From assembly GCA_026986375.1 (NCBI GenBank), contig JALSOQ010000010.1, positions 90,998-136,814 of the forward strand: 45,817 nucleotides of DNA, in the 5' to 3' direction. Every line of letters begins with the position of its first letter. Position 1 is the stretch's first letter. The stretch is from Archaeoglobaceae archaeon. Lineage in GTDB: Archaea > Halobacteriota > Archaeoglobi > Archaeoglobales > Archaeoglobaceae. The notes under the pieces were generated by a model that saw nothing but the letters and a program-made list of their open reading frames with translations, searched no databases and was not told where the DNA came from. Made by a program: the position numbers and the translations under genes. Below, in pieces: positions 8,091 to 16,669 of this stretch.

Positions 8091-8571
8091 ACCTAAATTA
8101 GTGGGAAAAATATTAAATATTTTTCCACTTTGATGCCCCATCTCCCTCTCTTAACCGGTTTTATCCCAATATACTATCAAATCTTCCCAATCAGATCGTA
8201 ATTTAACTGACTGTGAAAATATAAGGCATTTAGGGACTATCTCACAGCTTTTTGGTAGGTTGTATCATAATAGGTTTATCGATTAGGCAGATAGAGGCAA
8301 TTTATGTTTGGTGAGATTTTACCTAAATTGTCAGTTCAGAGGGGTTGAGAGAAGTTGAAAAGTAGTGTTTCCGAGCGTAAAGAGTTTAAGTTGGACGAGT
8401 TTTTTCGAAGATGTTGCGATAGACGACTTAAACGGTAGAATAATGTTTCTTTCTCGTAGCAGTAGATGTAAAAAAGAAAATTATCAAAATACATCTCTAA
8501 TAATTTCACATTTAAACCGATTTAAATAACGTTAAAATTTTTTATTGTGTTGTAATAATTCAAAAAACATC
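8091..8571. other. About 480 bases without a supportable gene
   Basis: AT-rich sequence between the antitoxin promoter and the 3' end of folP. Only short frames occur: for example a 54-codon rightward frame at about 8363-8527 that resembles no family I know, and a 27-codon frame from TTG 8355. I see no tRNA, no clear inverted-repeat ends and no recognisable transposase. The left part (8091-8130) holds the antitoxin promoter. It may be decayed mobile or gene material. Confidence 0.4.
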
Positions 8572-9375
8572 TTATACTTTCACACGGTCAGACTTTATCA
8601 TGAACTCAGCTATAGCCTTTGCCATCTCTACGGCCCATCTTGTCTCCAAGACGTTGTGCGTTCGGATGTAGTCTGCACCCTTCACAGAGGCAATAGCTTC
8701 AGCAACGACGGAGCCTATAAGCCTGTCCTCTGGATCTTCCAAGTTAAGGATTTTCCCTATAAAGGATTTTCTCGAAATTCCGACTAAAATGGGAAATCCC
8801 ACCTCAGCCTTTATCTTATCCAAATTTGCTATAACCATGCAATCCCTGACGAACCACTTAGCCTTACGCCAGAATCCTATAGCCGGATCTACTATTATCT
8901 TGCTCTTTTCCACGCCAATTCTCAAACACCTCTCCACTTCATTTCTCATCGCCCTTATCGTCGTTTCAATTACGGTACTCTCGTTCCAGTCGATCTCGTT
9001 CGCGACCACTATTATCGGAACACCGAATTCCTTCGCAACCTCCACAATCTCATCGTTAGGTTTTACAGCGTTTATCACGCTCGCTCCGGCTTCAATCGCC
9101 ATCTCCGCCACTCTCGTCCTCGTGGTATCTATCGAAATCGGAATGTCCAACTTGGAAAGCTCTTTTATCACGGGAATTACCCTTCTAAGCTCCGCCTCCT
9201 CGCTGATCCAAGTTCTCTTGTACGGTGCGGTGGACATCCCTCCGATGTCTATCATGTCAGCTCCTTGCCTTACCATCTCCTCAGCCCTTCTCAACGCACA
9301 TTCCAAATCCATGCAAACCGATCCGCTGTAGAAAGACTCTGGACTGAGGTTGATCACGCCGACGAACTTAACCAT
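8572..9375 (-). CDS. folP: Dihydropteroate synthase family protein
   Basis: A TIM-barrel pterin-binding protein of 267 residues. Family landmarks are the N-terminal GVINLSPESFYSGS (normally NVTPDSFSDGG), the DIGGMST segment (normally DIGGESTRPG), SIDTTRTRVAE, and a C-terminal GISRKSFIG, the pterin/sulfa-site lysine-serine block. It should condense hydroxymethylpterin diphosphate with p-aminobenzoate or an arylamine derivative for folate or tetrahydromethanopterin; the altered DIGGMST leaves the exact acceptor open. ATG 9375 has a G-rich ribosome binding site; a TTG at 9390 is the alternative. It overlaps the upstream CofE paralogue by 8 bases. Confidence 0.8.
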   Translation of the reverse strand: MVKFVGVINLSPESFYSGSVCMDLECALRRAEEMVRQGADMIDIGGMSTAPYKRTWISEEAELRRVIPVIKELSKLDIPISIDTTRTRVAEMAIEAGASVINAVKPNDEIVEVAKEFGVPIIVVANEIDWNESTVIETTIRAMRNEVERCLRIGVEKSKIIVDPAIGFWRKAKWFVRDCMVIANLDKIKAEVGFPILVGISRKSFIGKILNLEDPEDRLIGSVVAEAIASVKGADYIRTHNVLETRWAVEMAKAIAEFMIKSDRVKV

Positions 9376-10120
9376 GCAACATCCCCCCAAACAACGGCCT
9401 ATAAAGACATTCCATCGGCTCTATCGATAGATCCTCATCGAATTCTCCGAATTCGACGTTCAACCCCCTTAAAATCACTACCGGCGTTAGCTCACTACTT
9501 TCACCCATCAGAAGTTGCGAGGCGCATGCGATCATGTCCGCCAGATTTCTGAAAGTGCTTTTTAGGGGTTTTCCGAATATGTCCGATTTTCCTCTCTCAT
9601 CTACCAGAGCTTTAAAGCCCGAATACGCCAGAGCGATCCCGCAAACTCCCCTTCTGAGCGGTAGAATCCTGCTGTCCGTTATCACAACTCCAACATCGTT
9701 GACATAACGCTCCAAACACTTTCTGAGCAAATCTGCTGATTTCTTTGGATTTTCGGGATAGAGAACAGCGAAACCTTCCGGAGCGTTTGAAGTGTCTATT
9801 CCGGCGTTGGGACAGAGCATGCCGAACTTCAAAGTCAGCACGAATCCATCAACGCATCCCAAAATCTCGTCCGCCTCCTTTATTATCAACTCGCAAAGCT
9901 TTGGATCGAGTTTGCAAATTCGAGAGAGTTCCAAGGCATTTTCAGAAGGCTCAACATCCGATAAATTCACGACCCTCCCTTCGCAATAAGAAATCACTTT
10001 GCTCGAAATCGAGACGACATCCCCGCTTTCAACGAATTTCGAAACAGATTCCGCAAAATTCTTCAAACCGAACCCGATGGGAACGGGGTTTTCGAACCTG
10101 ACGGGTATGAGTCCAATCAT
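9368..10120 (-). CDS. Divergent CofE paralogue (F420-0:glutamate ligase superfamily)
   Basis: A 250-residue CofE-fold protein: SGDVVSISSKVISYCEGRVV, the CPNAGIDTSNAP loop and a VVITDSRILPLRRGVCGIA segment align with CofE. However the usual TDT-x-GRxxRRG becomes TDSRILPLRRG, and GVSGI becomes AYSGF. A second, canonical CofE is at 36213-36971, so this copy probably has another acceptor. It overlaps folP by 8 bases, which suggests it ligates glutamate to a pteroate-type product in place of FolC or acts in tetrahydromethanopterin assembly; this is inference from context. A TATA-like TTATTTATG on the minus strand at about 10143-10150 lies 27 nt before the ATG. Confidence 0.75.
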   Translation of the reverse strand: MIGLIPVRFENPVPIGFGLKNFAESVSKFVESGDVVSISSKVISYCEGRVVNLSDVEPSENALELSRICKLDPKLCELIIKEADEILGCVDGFVLTLKFGMLCPNAGIDTSNAPEGFAVLYPENPKKSADLLRKCLERYVNDVGVVITDSRILPLRRGVCGIALAYSGFKALVDERGKSDIFGKPLKSTFRNLADMIACASQLLMGESSELTPVVILRGLNVEFGEFDEDLSIEPMECLYRPLFGGMLHG

Positions 10121-10150
10121 AATAACATATAAGTGGTTTCGGCATAAATA

Positions 10151-10960
10151 ATGTTACAGATGCTGGTAGGATTGAACATAAACGGGGACGCCCCTGAAGA
10201 TTTGCTTACTGATAGGGCGAAAGTCTGTGATAAGCTCGGGATTCCTATATGGATAGGTGAGACAAACAGCCTTAATCCGTTCAAAACTGCAGAATCTCTT
10301 GCGGAATACGCAGAATCCAAGATGTTCTTGTTCTGTTCACCGAGCAGAAGGAGCTTACAGGAGATAATCGGAAGCCTCAACGAATTGAGAGAAAAATTCG
10401 ACAACGAATTTTCCGTCGTTTTCGTCATGGGCAGGAGCAGGAGTGTAAAATCGTTCGTAGAGTTCGTCAGGGATTTTAAGGAGAAAGTCGGGGGTGTTCT
10501 GGTCGGCTGTAACGGTTATAGGGTTTTCGAAGCTGTTCACGGGGTTGCGGACGGTTTTGCTTTCAACTACGGCGTTAAATTCAGCACCAACAAGTTCAAA
10601 GCTTGCTACGCTCCGGCTCTGGTTTTCCCGAGCGAGATGACGAACGAACTCCTTATGTCATCCGCAGTTATATCGGGAATGAACATCGACTTCGAGTTCA
10701 TATCCAAGAACAGAGATCGCCTCGAAGTTCCGAAGGACATTGCCGAGAAATCGGAGGTGCTGTTGAGATACGCTATCTGCGGGGATTTAAAGGAGGTCGT
10801 AGCGAAGATAACCGATGCTTTGAGGTTTTACGATCACATAATATTGGGAAATCCGTTTTTCAGAGATAGCAGATCCGTCAGAGCTTTGAAAAGGATAGTG
10901 GAGGTGCTGGAGGGTGATAAAGGTCTTCGTGCTGGGAAGCAGGTGCAACATGAGGTGTAA
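10151..10960 (+). CDS. Luciferase-like / Mer-like TIM-barrel protein (divergent)
   Basis: 269 residues with the general pattern of F420-dependent luciferase-family proteins: N-terminal VGLNINGDAPEDLL, a repeated beta-alpha layout, and a C-terminal RFYDHIILGNPFF motif resembling the GxPxG-type end of methylene-tetrahydromethanopterin reductase. The usual reductase signature loops are not clear, so I do not assign Mer. It is divergent from the CofE paralogue (30-base gap) and overlaps the following radical SAM gene by 47 bases, an unusually long overlap. Start may be ATG 10151 or ATG 10160; a TATA-like CATATAAG is at 10126-10133. Role unknown; cofactor or C1 metabolism is a guess from neighbours. 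Confidence 0.6.
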   Translation: MLQMLVGLNINGDAPEDLLTDRAKVCDKLGIPIWIGETNSLNPFKTAESLAEYAESKMFLFCSPSRRSLQEIIGSLNELREKFDNEFSVVFVMGRSRSVKSFVEFVRDFKEKVGGVLVGCNGYRVFEAVHGVADGFAFNYGVKFSTNKFKACYAPALVFPSEMTNELLMSSAVISGMNIDFEFISKNRDRLEVPKDIAEKSEVLLRYAICGDLKEVVAKITDALRFYDHIILGNPFFRDSRSVRALKRIVEVLEGDKGLRAGKQVQHEV

Positions 10961-11555
10961 GTTCTGCATGAGCGAGGAGAAGGATCTGAAACCCGAAATT
11001 GTGTTCGACGAAATCTCAAAAATGGAAGGAGGTATGGTGGTATTTGCGGGAGGAGAGCCTCTGCTCTACGATGAGCTAAAGAACTACCTCGAATTTGCGA
11101 AGAAGAAGGGTTTAAAGACGAAGGTGCACACAAATGGCGTCCTGCTCGATTCGGTGGACTACTTGGATCTGATAGACGTGCTAAACCTTCCGTTGGACGG
11201 AACTAAGGAGATCCACAACAGAATGCGCGGAAAAGGACATTTCGACGTGGTGATGAGGGCTTTTGAGCTCGATAAGGAGTTCACGATAACGACAGTCCTG
11301 ACGAAGATCAACATCGGGAACATAGAGGATCTGGCAAGATTGATAAACGAACTCTCGGAAAGCGTTAGAATTCTAAACTGGAAGATATTCAAGTTCAAGC
11401 CAAAGGGTAGGGGGAGAATTTACAGAGATATGTTCGACATAGCGGATGATGAATTCTATAACGCCGTGAGAATTGCAAGAGAAATTTCGAACGTCAAGAT
11501 TTACGCCGTAAAAGACCCGGATGTCATGAAAACCACCGTCATAAAGTCGTGTTGA
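10914..11555 (+). CDS. Short radical SAM protein
   Basis: A 213-residue radical SAM domain protein. The CX3CX2C motif is in SRCNMRCKFCMSEE at the very N-terminus, followed by AGGEPLLYDEL (the GGE SAM-binding motif), a KVHTNGVLL strand and a PLDGTKEIHNRMRG strand typical of MoaA/SPASM-like enzymes. It lacks a full C-terminal auxiliary-cluster domain and ends with a lone KSC, so it is shorter than most relatives. GTG 10914 is inside the upstream luciferase-like gene, in another frame. Substrate unknown; the coupling to a luciferase-like protein suggests one pathway. Confidence 0.75.
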   Translation: MIKVFVLGSRCNMRCKFCMSEEKDLKPEIVFDEISKMEGGMVVFAGGEPLLYDELKNYLEFAKKKGLKTKVHTNGVLLDSVDYLDLIDVLNLPLDGTKEIHNRMRGKGHFDVVMRAFELDKEFTITTVLTKINIGNIEDLARLINELSESVRILNWKIFKFKPKGRGRIYRDMFDIADDEFYNAVRIAREISNVKIYAVKDPDVMKTTVIKSC

Positions 11556-11608
11556 AGTCGAGATGCTTTGAGAAATTGTTATAACGTTAGATCTTTTTGA
11601 TGCTTGAT

Positions 11609-12088
11609 TTATAAGTCTAACCATTCTTGAGCGGGATTTACGACTTTTACGTCGTATTTTTTACCGATTTCGAGAAAGTGCCTATCCAAAGAGTAAATAA
11701 CTTCGACGTAGTTCTTCAAAGGAACGAAGCACAGAAAGTCCCAGATGTGTATGCCAGTTTCTATACTTGCCATGAGAGACTCAACTACGTGTTCAGCTAA
11801 AACTGGAACTTTGATTATGCTATCATCTTTCATTAGACCGTCAGCTATTGCGAAAGCTTCGTTTAACGGGACTCTGTGCCCTCTAAAGGCTAAGACGTGA
11901 AAGACTTCCGCTATCTGATGCAGAGTCATGTATATCCTCAAGTTATCGAATTCCTTCTCAAAGAACTCTCTACAACTCTTATGTATCTTCAAAGCCCTCC
12001 TGTAATCTTTAGAAGACTTGAACTTCTCTCTAACCGGCTTCTTCTTAGCTAAAACCCATATCTCAGTATCTACGAAAGCTTTAATCAA
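11609..12088 (-). CDS. vapC: PIN-domain toxin (VapC family)
   Basis: A 159-residue PIN-domain protein with the N-terminal FVDTEIWVLA acidic motif, an HQIAEVFHV segment holding the second acid, and C-terminal HIWDFLCFV and SLDRHFLEI segments. It is longer than usual VapC because of a basic KFKSSKDYRRALKIHKS insertion near residues 22-38. Overlaps its antitoxin gene by 8 bases in the expected order. Predicted RNase toxin. Confidence 0.82.
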   Translation of the reverse strand: MIKAFVDTEIWVLAKKKPVREKFKSSKDYRRALKIHKSCREFFEKEFDNLRIYMTLHQIAEVFHVLAFRGHRVPLNEAFAIADGLMKDDSIIKVPVLAEHVVESLMASIETGIHIWDFLCFVPLKNYVEVIYSLDRHFLEIGKKYDVKVVNPAQEWLDL

Positions 12089-12308
12089 CGTCTTCCCCTC
12101 CGTATTCCCTCAAATCCTCCGGCCCAGCTCCTTCACACGGCTTCAAAATTAGCTCCTTAACCTTCGATTTCTCCCTCTTACTCGCAAGATAATTCAAAAT
12201 CGCATCTATAATCGCTTCTTTCACCGTCTTGCCTTCTTCAACCGCCCTCTTCTTCAACTCAGCGTAAAGCTCCCTAGGCAAAACTATACTCGTCTTTACT
12301 TCACTCAT
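12081..12308 (-). CDS. vapB: VapB antitoxin (ribbon-helix-helix)
   Basis: 75 residues beginning SEVKTSIVLPRELYAELKKRAVEEGKTV (read in two parts: a beta strand plus helix), the ribbon-helix-helix DNA-binding pattern, followed by an acidic C-terminal tail that should bind the PIN toxin. ATG 12308 is 27 nt downstream of a minus-strand CCTTAAATA box (12331-12339), so a leaderless autoregulated transcript is likely; an upstream ATG at 12317 is less well placed. Confidence 0.8.
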   Translation of the reverse strand: MSEVKTSIVLPRELYAELKKRAVEEGKTVKEAIIDAILNYLASKREKSKVKELILKPCEGAGPEDLREYGGEDVD

Positions 12309-12516
12309 ATTATGCATAACTGTAAAAATGTATTTAAGGCTATCTGTATTTATGAAATTAGTTAGCCCAAAAGTGAGAACGATATTTCTAATGAAACAAG
12401 CGAAAAAGAATTCAGCCGGGCAGAAACATATAATATATTCGTAACGTCAAAAAATATTTTAGATGTGTGTGATTTAACTACAAGTAAGCTCATAAGTAAT
12501 TGGGGGTGGATATGTG

Positions 12517-13099
12517 ATGGATATTTTGAATGTTGATGAAGAGGAGATTAAAAAATTTGTTGAAGAACACTATAGAGAGTATGGATACGGAGAATTCATA
12601 TATTTTCGATGCATAAATGATATTAGGAACGTAGATCCGTGTAAGCTTAAAGAAGAAGACGTTAAGGGTCCAATTCGTGTATTTTTAATAAATTGGATGA
12701 TGGGTAGAGTTCTTGGGGGAATATATATAAGGTTGGGAAAATAGATTGTTAAGATCATTAACGAATAAGGATATCTGCGAAACGCTTAACAAGTTAAGAA
12801 AAGTAAGATCGGATATTGAAAGGTGTTATGATGAAATCAGGAAAATCGTTGGCCCCACATCCGCCAGTAAACTATTACACCTATTGTGCTCTAACTTCTT
12901 TCCACTATGGGATCAAAATATAAGAAAGAAAGTGGGTGTCAGAGACAGTAAAACTGATTACTATAACTTCATGTGTATAATTCAAAAATTTATTAAGAAA
13001 CACGACAAAGTCTTATCTGAACTTAGCAAAAAACACAAATGCAGCAAATTGAGAATTGTGGATAAATATCTTTGGTTGAAATGTAACAAATCCGAATAA
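12517..13099 (+). pseudogene. Frameshifted hypothetical protein (two adjoining frames)
   Basis: An AT-rich gene with a G-rich ribosome binding site before ATG 12517. The first frame ends at TAG 12742-12744 after an IYIRLGK tail. The second frame, open from 12731 to 13099, continues with ENRLLRSLTNKDICETL and contains VGPTSASKLLHLLCSNFFPLWDQNIRKKVGV, a block I recognise from uncharacterised archaeal/bacterial proteins with a helix-hairpin-helix glycosylase-like look. A single one-base slip within 12731-12744 joins them into one protein of about 195 residues. Either a pseudogene, a programmed slip or a sequencing error. Codon and base use differ from neighbours, which points to transfer. Function unknown. 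Confidence 0.6.
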
Positions 13100-13191
13100 A
13101 ACGGTTGTGATATCTCACCGTGCACAGTCCAAATAGGTTATCAACAGTGTTGCTTTACTGAAAATTTAATTTATACTTTTATTTTAACCAT

Positions 13192-14445
13192 TCATATAAA
13201 AGGAGCTTCTCCTGAATCGAACGAGTAGTGAACCTTAGTGAAATCCCTTCTGAACTCCGCCACCTTCTTAGCAATAGATTTCGGATCTTTTCCTCTAAGC
13301 AAGACGTCCGCCATGAACTTCGCTATTTCTTTCATCTCGTCCTCCTTCATCCCAAGTCTCGTAACCTCCTGCACTCCCAATCTGATTCCGGAGGGATCTC
13401 TGAAATCTCTACCTCTCTCCTTGTCCCAAGGCAGGAGATTTCTGTTGACGAGTATGCCAGCCTCTTCGAGCATCTTCTCCGCCTTGAGCCCTCCGATTTC
13501 GGGTAAATCTACCAACACCTGATGGGATTCGGTGAATCCCTTGTGTTCGGCGACGACTTTGAATCCTTCCTCTGCGAGAGCATTGGCCAAAGCCTTGGCA
13601 TTTCTGATTATCTGTTTCGCGTATTCCCTTCCGAACTCCTTCATCTCCAGCAGTGCAATGGTTAGAGCCGCTACGTGGTGGAGGTGGTGGTTGCTTACGA
13701 CTCCGGGAAAAACAGCCCTATCCACTATTTCAGCAAACTCCGACCTGCAGAGGATTATGCCGTGCTGAGGGCCAGGGAACGTTTTGTGTGTGGAAGAGGT
13801 CACGATTTCAACGCCTTCCTCAAAAGGTCTCTGAAACTCCTTGCCGGCTATGAGGCCTAAAACGTGACTTGCATCATAGGCTGTTACTGCTCCAACCTCC
13901 TTCGCAACATCCCTCAGCTCTCTTACTGGATGAGGAAAAAGGAAAACGCTCCCGCCGAAGAACACGAGCTTCGGATTCACTTCCCTAATGAGCTTCTCTG
14001 CTTTATCGACATCTATGTTGAACTCCTCAGCATCGAACGGGAAGTTCACCACGTTCAACCCGATCCTCCCCGCCAAGCCGACTCTGTTCATCGTTATGTG
14101 CCCGCCGTCCTTAACGCTTAGGGTCATAATGGTATCACCCGGCTTCGTGAAGGCCACATATAGCGCGAGGTTGGCAACACTTCCAGAAGTCGGCTGAACG
14201 TTAGCGTGCTCAACTTTGAAAACTTCCTTCGCCAATTCTATCGCTTTAAGCTCTATTTCGTCTATGAACCTGCATCCGGCATAAACCCTCTTTCTTGGCA
14301 GTCCTTCAGCATACCTATGCCCGAAATCGCTGACCAAAGCTCTTCTGGCGGTCAAGCTCATCACGTTCTCGCTCGCTATCAGCGGTATGACGGAGCGTAT
14401 AAACTCCTCGTGCCTTTCGAGAGTCTCTAATATATCCTGAAGCAT
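13192..14445 (-). CDS. glyA: Serine hydroxymethyltransferase
   Basis: A 417-residue PLP enzyme. The PLP lysine is K221 in TSSTHKTFPGPQ; DASH is at 191-194, and IASENVMS, HRYAEGLP and QPTSGSVANLA are diagnostic N-terminal blocks. It converts serine and a tetrahydropterin to glycine and methylene-tetrahydropterin; in archaea of this type the carrier is usually tetrahydromethanopterin. ATG 14445 is preceded by GGAGGGTGAT, a strong ribosome binding site. Monocistronic between the frameshifted gene and the corrinoid ABC transporter. Confidence 0.95.
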   Translation of the reverse strand: MLQDILETLERHEEFIRSVIPLIASENVMSLTARRALVSDFGHRYAEGLPRKRVYAGCRFIDEIELKAIELAKEVFKVEHANVQPTSGSVANLALYVAFTKPGDTIMTLSVKDGGHITMNRVGLAGRIGLNVVNFPFDAEEFNIDVDKAEKLIREVNPKLVFFGGSVFLFPHPVRELRDVAKEVGAVTAYDASHVLGLIAGKEFQRPFEEGVEIVTSSTHKTFPGPQHGIILCRSEFAEIVDRAVFPGVVSNHHLHHVAALTIALLEMKEFGREYAKQIIRNAKALANALAEEGFKVVAEHKGFTESHQVLVDLPEIGGLKAEKMLEEAGILVNRNLLPWDKERGRDFRDPSGIRLGVQEVTRLGMKEDEMKEIAKFMADVLLRGKDPKSIAKKVAEFRRDFTKVHYSFDSGEAPFI

Positions 14446-14525
14446 GCTCTATCACCCTCCGCCTTTCCAAAGCTTTATTGAGCTCTTCGATCAGGTAATA
14501 TGCTTCATTAGTCTGTCGTTCGTTT

Positions 14526-15701
14526 TTAATCGCCGAAATAATCACGATTTTTTTGTAGTGATTTAATAAATTCTGATAGATCAATCGGTTTAGCCTCAAT
14601 CCCAAGTCTATTCAGTTCGTCATCACCTCTGAGGCTATAGGAGCTCTCAGCCTGTTCAAGCAATTCTAAGTTTTTCACATTTAACTTTCCGATCGGAAAT
14701 CCAGTATCCAATACGATTCCAATCCTTTTCACCAATTCGAGTGCTTTTTTAAATGAATCTTCACGTATTTCGTCGAATGCTCTTTCTACCACTACCTCAA
14801 ACGCACACCTCCTTGCCACATAGCAGTCGATATCGTTTTCGTGAATCACTCCAGTAGTAAACGGTATCCCCTTCCTAGCTAAGACCCTCATAACCTTTGC
14901 GCCGCTTCCGCCACCACATACCAAGTGAACGAGCGGTTTTCCCTCACATTTAACTTCGAAAGTTCCCAAGATTGGATCGAACTCTGCAAGATCTAATTCG
15001 TAGAGGTTGGTTATTTCCTCGCAGTTCAGATCTTCCGGCTTAATTTCCGTTAAGATCCTACCGTTCTTTACCATCACTATTCTATCGCATACTCTCAAAG
15101 CCAATTCTAAATCATGTGTCGTCAAAATCACCGCTATCCCTTTCTCGATCGCAATTCTCCTTAGGAGTAGCGATATCTCTATTCTATGCTTTGCATCCAA
15201 AAAGCTCGTCGGTTCGTCGAGGATCAAAACTCTCGGTTCTTGTGCTAAAGCTCTTGCTATCAGTATCTTCTGTCTTTCCCCGTCACTCATCTCGAAAAAC
15301 GGTTTATTTGCAAGATGTTCGGCGTTCACAAGTCTCAGCGATTCCATGATCACCTCGACATCACGCTCGTTCAACCTTCCGAACGCATCGGTGTATGGAT
15401 ATCTACCCAAGCTGACGACCTCAAATCCTGTCAGAAATCCTACATCCGGTCTTTCCGTTGTTGTGATTGCCATAGCTTTTGAAAGCTTTGAAGGCGACAT
15501 TTCATGAACGTTCTTTCCGTCCAAATAAACCACTCCCGTTACAGGCTTCAGCAGAGCAGATATCGTTTTTAGCAGTGTAGATTTTCCGCTCCCGTTTGGG
15601 CCTATTATTCCAACTACCTCGCCCTTCTCCACCCTAAAGCTGACACCGGAAATTACCACCTTCGAATATCCCGCCGAAAGATCCTTAACGACGATCATCA
15701 T
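14526..15701 (-). CDS. btuD: Corrinoid/iron-complex ABC transporter ATPase with C-terminal extension
   Basis: 391 residues. Residues 1 to about 235 are a FecE/BtuD-type ATPase: Walker A GPNGSGKST (34-42), signature MSDGERQ, Walker B VLILDEPT and the switch-histidine segment TTHD. Residues about 240-391 form an extra domain with a glycine-rich VHLVCGGGSGAKVM segment, a GIPFTTGVIHEND block and VLDTGFPIG, absent from ordinary transporter ATPases but known in some archaeal BtuD proteins. It may bind a nucleotide or corrinoid intermediate; that is inference. The start overlaps the btuC stop, with GGAGGAGG upstream. Context next to cobalamin genes favours corrinoid over siderophore transport. Confidence 0.85.
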   Translation of the reverse strand: MMIVVKDLSAGYSKVVISGVSFRVEKGEVVGIIGPNGSGKSTLLKTISALLKPVTGVVYLDGKNVHEMSPSKLSKAMAITTTERPDVGFLTGFEVVSLGRYPYTDAFGRLNERDVEVIMESLRLVNAEHLANKPFFEMSDGERQKILIARALAQEPRVLILDEPTSFLDAKHRIEISLLLRRIAIEKGIAVILTTHDLELALRVCDRIVMVKNGRILTEIKPEDLNCEEITNLYELDLAEFDPILGTFEVKCEGKPLVHLVCGGGSGAKVMRVLARKGIPFTTGVIHENDIDCYVARRCAFEVVVERAFDEIREDSFKKALELVKRIGIVLDTGFPIGKLNVKNLELLEQAESSYSLRGDDELNRLGIEAKPIDLSEFIKSLQKNRDYFGD

Positions 15702-16669
15702 ATCCTCCTCCTCTTTATCACCAAGTATATGACGATCGGAGCACCGAACAGGGATGTGGCGACGCTAATCGGCAATTCCACGGGATTAAGCAGAGTTCTC
15801 GAAATCACGTCGCATAAAACCGTTACGATCCCGCCTACAAGTGCGGTGGACGGTATTAGAACTCTGTGGTCAGACGTTCTAAGCAAGAGTCTTGCGATGT
15901 GGGGGACGGCAAGGCCTATAAACGCAACTATTCCAGCGAAAGCAGTCACGAGGGCTGTTAGTAAACTCGATATGGACACGATGGCGACTCTAATCCTTCT
16001 TACATCAACACCCATACTTCTCGCATAGTCTTCTCCGAGTAATAGCGCGTTAAGCGGTTTCGAAAGCAAGAAGGCGATCGCCATTATAGGAACTCCCGCT
16101 AAGGTTATGGTTTTTAAATTCGACCAAGTTATTCCAGAGAAGCTTCCGAAGGTCCACAAAACGAATACGTGAACTTCACGGCTCTCAGCAAACGTAATGA
16201 GAATCTTTTCCAGTGCGGAGAAGATGTATCCAAGCATCAATCCGGCAACGAGCAACGTTACGGCACTTCTAACCTTCGCCGCAAGGGTGATTACTATAAA
16301 AGTAGCCACCATGGCTCCCAAGAATGCCGACCCTACTATACCCAAGCTGTGAGCTCCGATTCCGGCTAACATGCAGAGTGCTACAGCCAGCGATGAGGCG
16401 GAGGAAATTCCCAAGACGAACGGGCCAGCCAAAGGATTTCTGAAGTAAGTTTGAAGAAGTAAGCCGCTTAAGGCGAGGCACGCCCCTCCCAAAAAAGCCG
16501 CTAAAGTTCTCGGAATTCTGATCTGCCAGAGTATATACCCCTTAACATCCTGATGACCGCTTAGATAGCTAATCAAATCTGGGACTCCGACGTTAACCGA
16601 ACCCACGAATATTCCTATAAGAATCGACGCTATCGAAAGGAGTATTAGGAGCGTAAAAATCCACCTCAT
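15698..16669 (-). CDS. btuC: Corrinoid/iron-complex ABC transporter permease (FecCD family)
   Basis: 323 residues with about 9-10 hydrophobic membrane segments. FecCD landmarks are RIPRTLAAFLGGACLALSG near residue 53, QTYFRNPLAGP shortly after, and the C-terminal GIVAFIGLAVPHIAR and VELPISVATSLFGAPIVIYL. It forms the membrane channel of a BtuCDF-type importer. It overlaps both neighbours by 4 bases, so btuF-btuC-btuD form one leftward operon. Confidence 0.9.
   Translation of the reverse strand: MRWIFTLLILLSIASILIGIFVGSVNVGVPDLISYLSGHQDVKGYILWQIRIPRTLAAFLGGACLALSGLLLQTYFRNPLAGPFVLGISSASSLAVALCMLAGIGAHSLGIVGSAFLGAMVATFIVITLAAKVRSAVTLLVAGLMLGYIFSALEKILITFAESREVHVFVLWTFGSFSGITWSNLKTITLAGVPIMAIAFLLSKPLNALLLGEDYARSMGVDVRRIRVAIVSISSLLTALVTAFAGIVAFIGLAVPHIARLLLRTSDHRVLIPSTALVGGIVTVLCDVISRTLLNPVELPISVATSLFGAPIVIYLVIKRRRI

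Noticed and set aside
16269-16481. Small minus-strand frame inside btuC
   Set aside because: Lies within a continuous membrane-permease frame and lacks a ribosome binding site or promoter.
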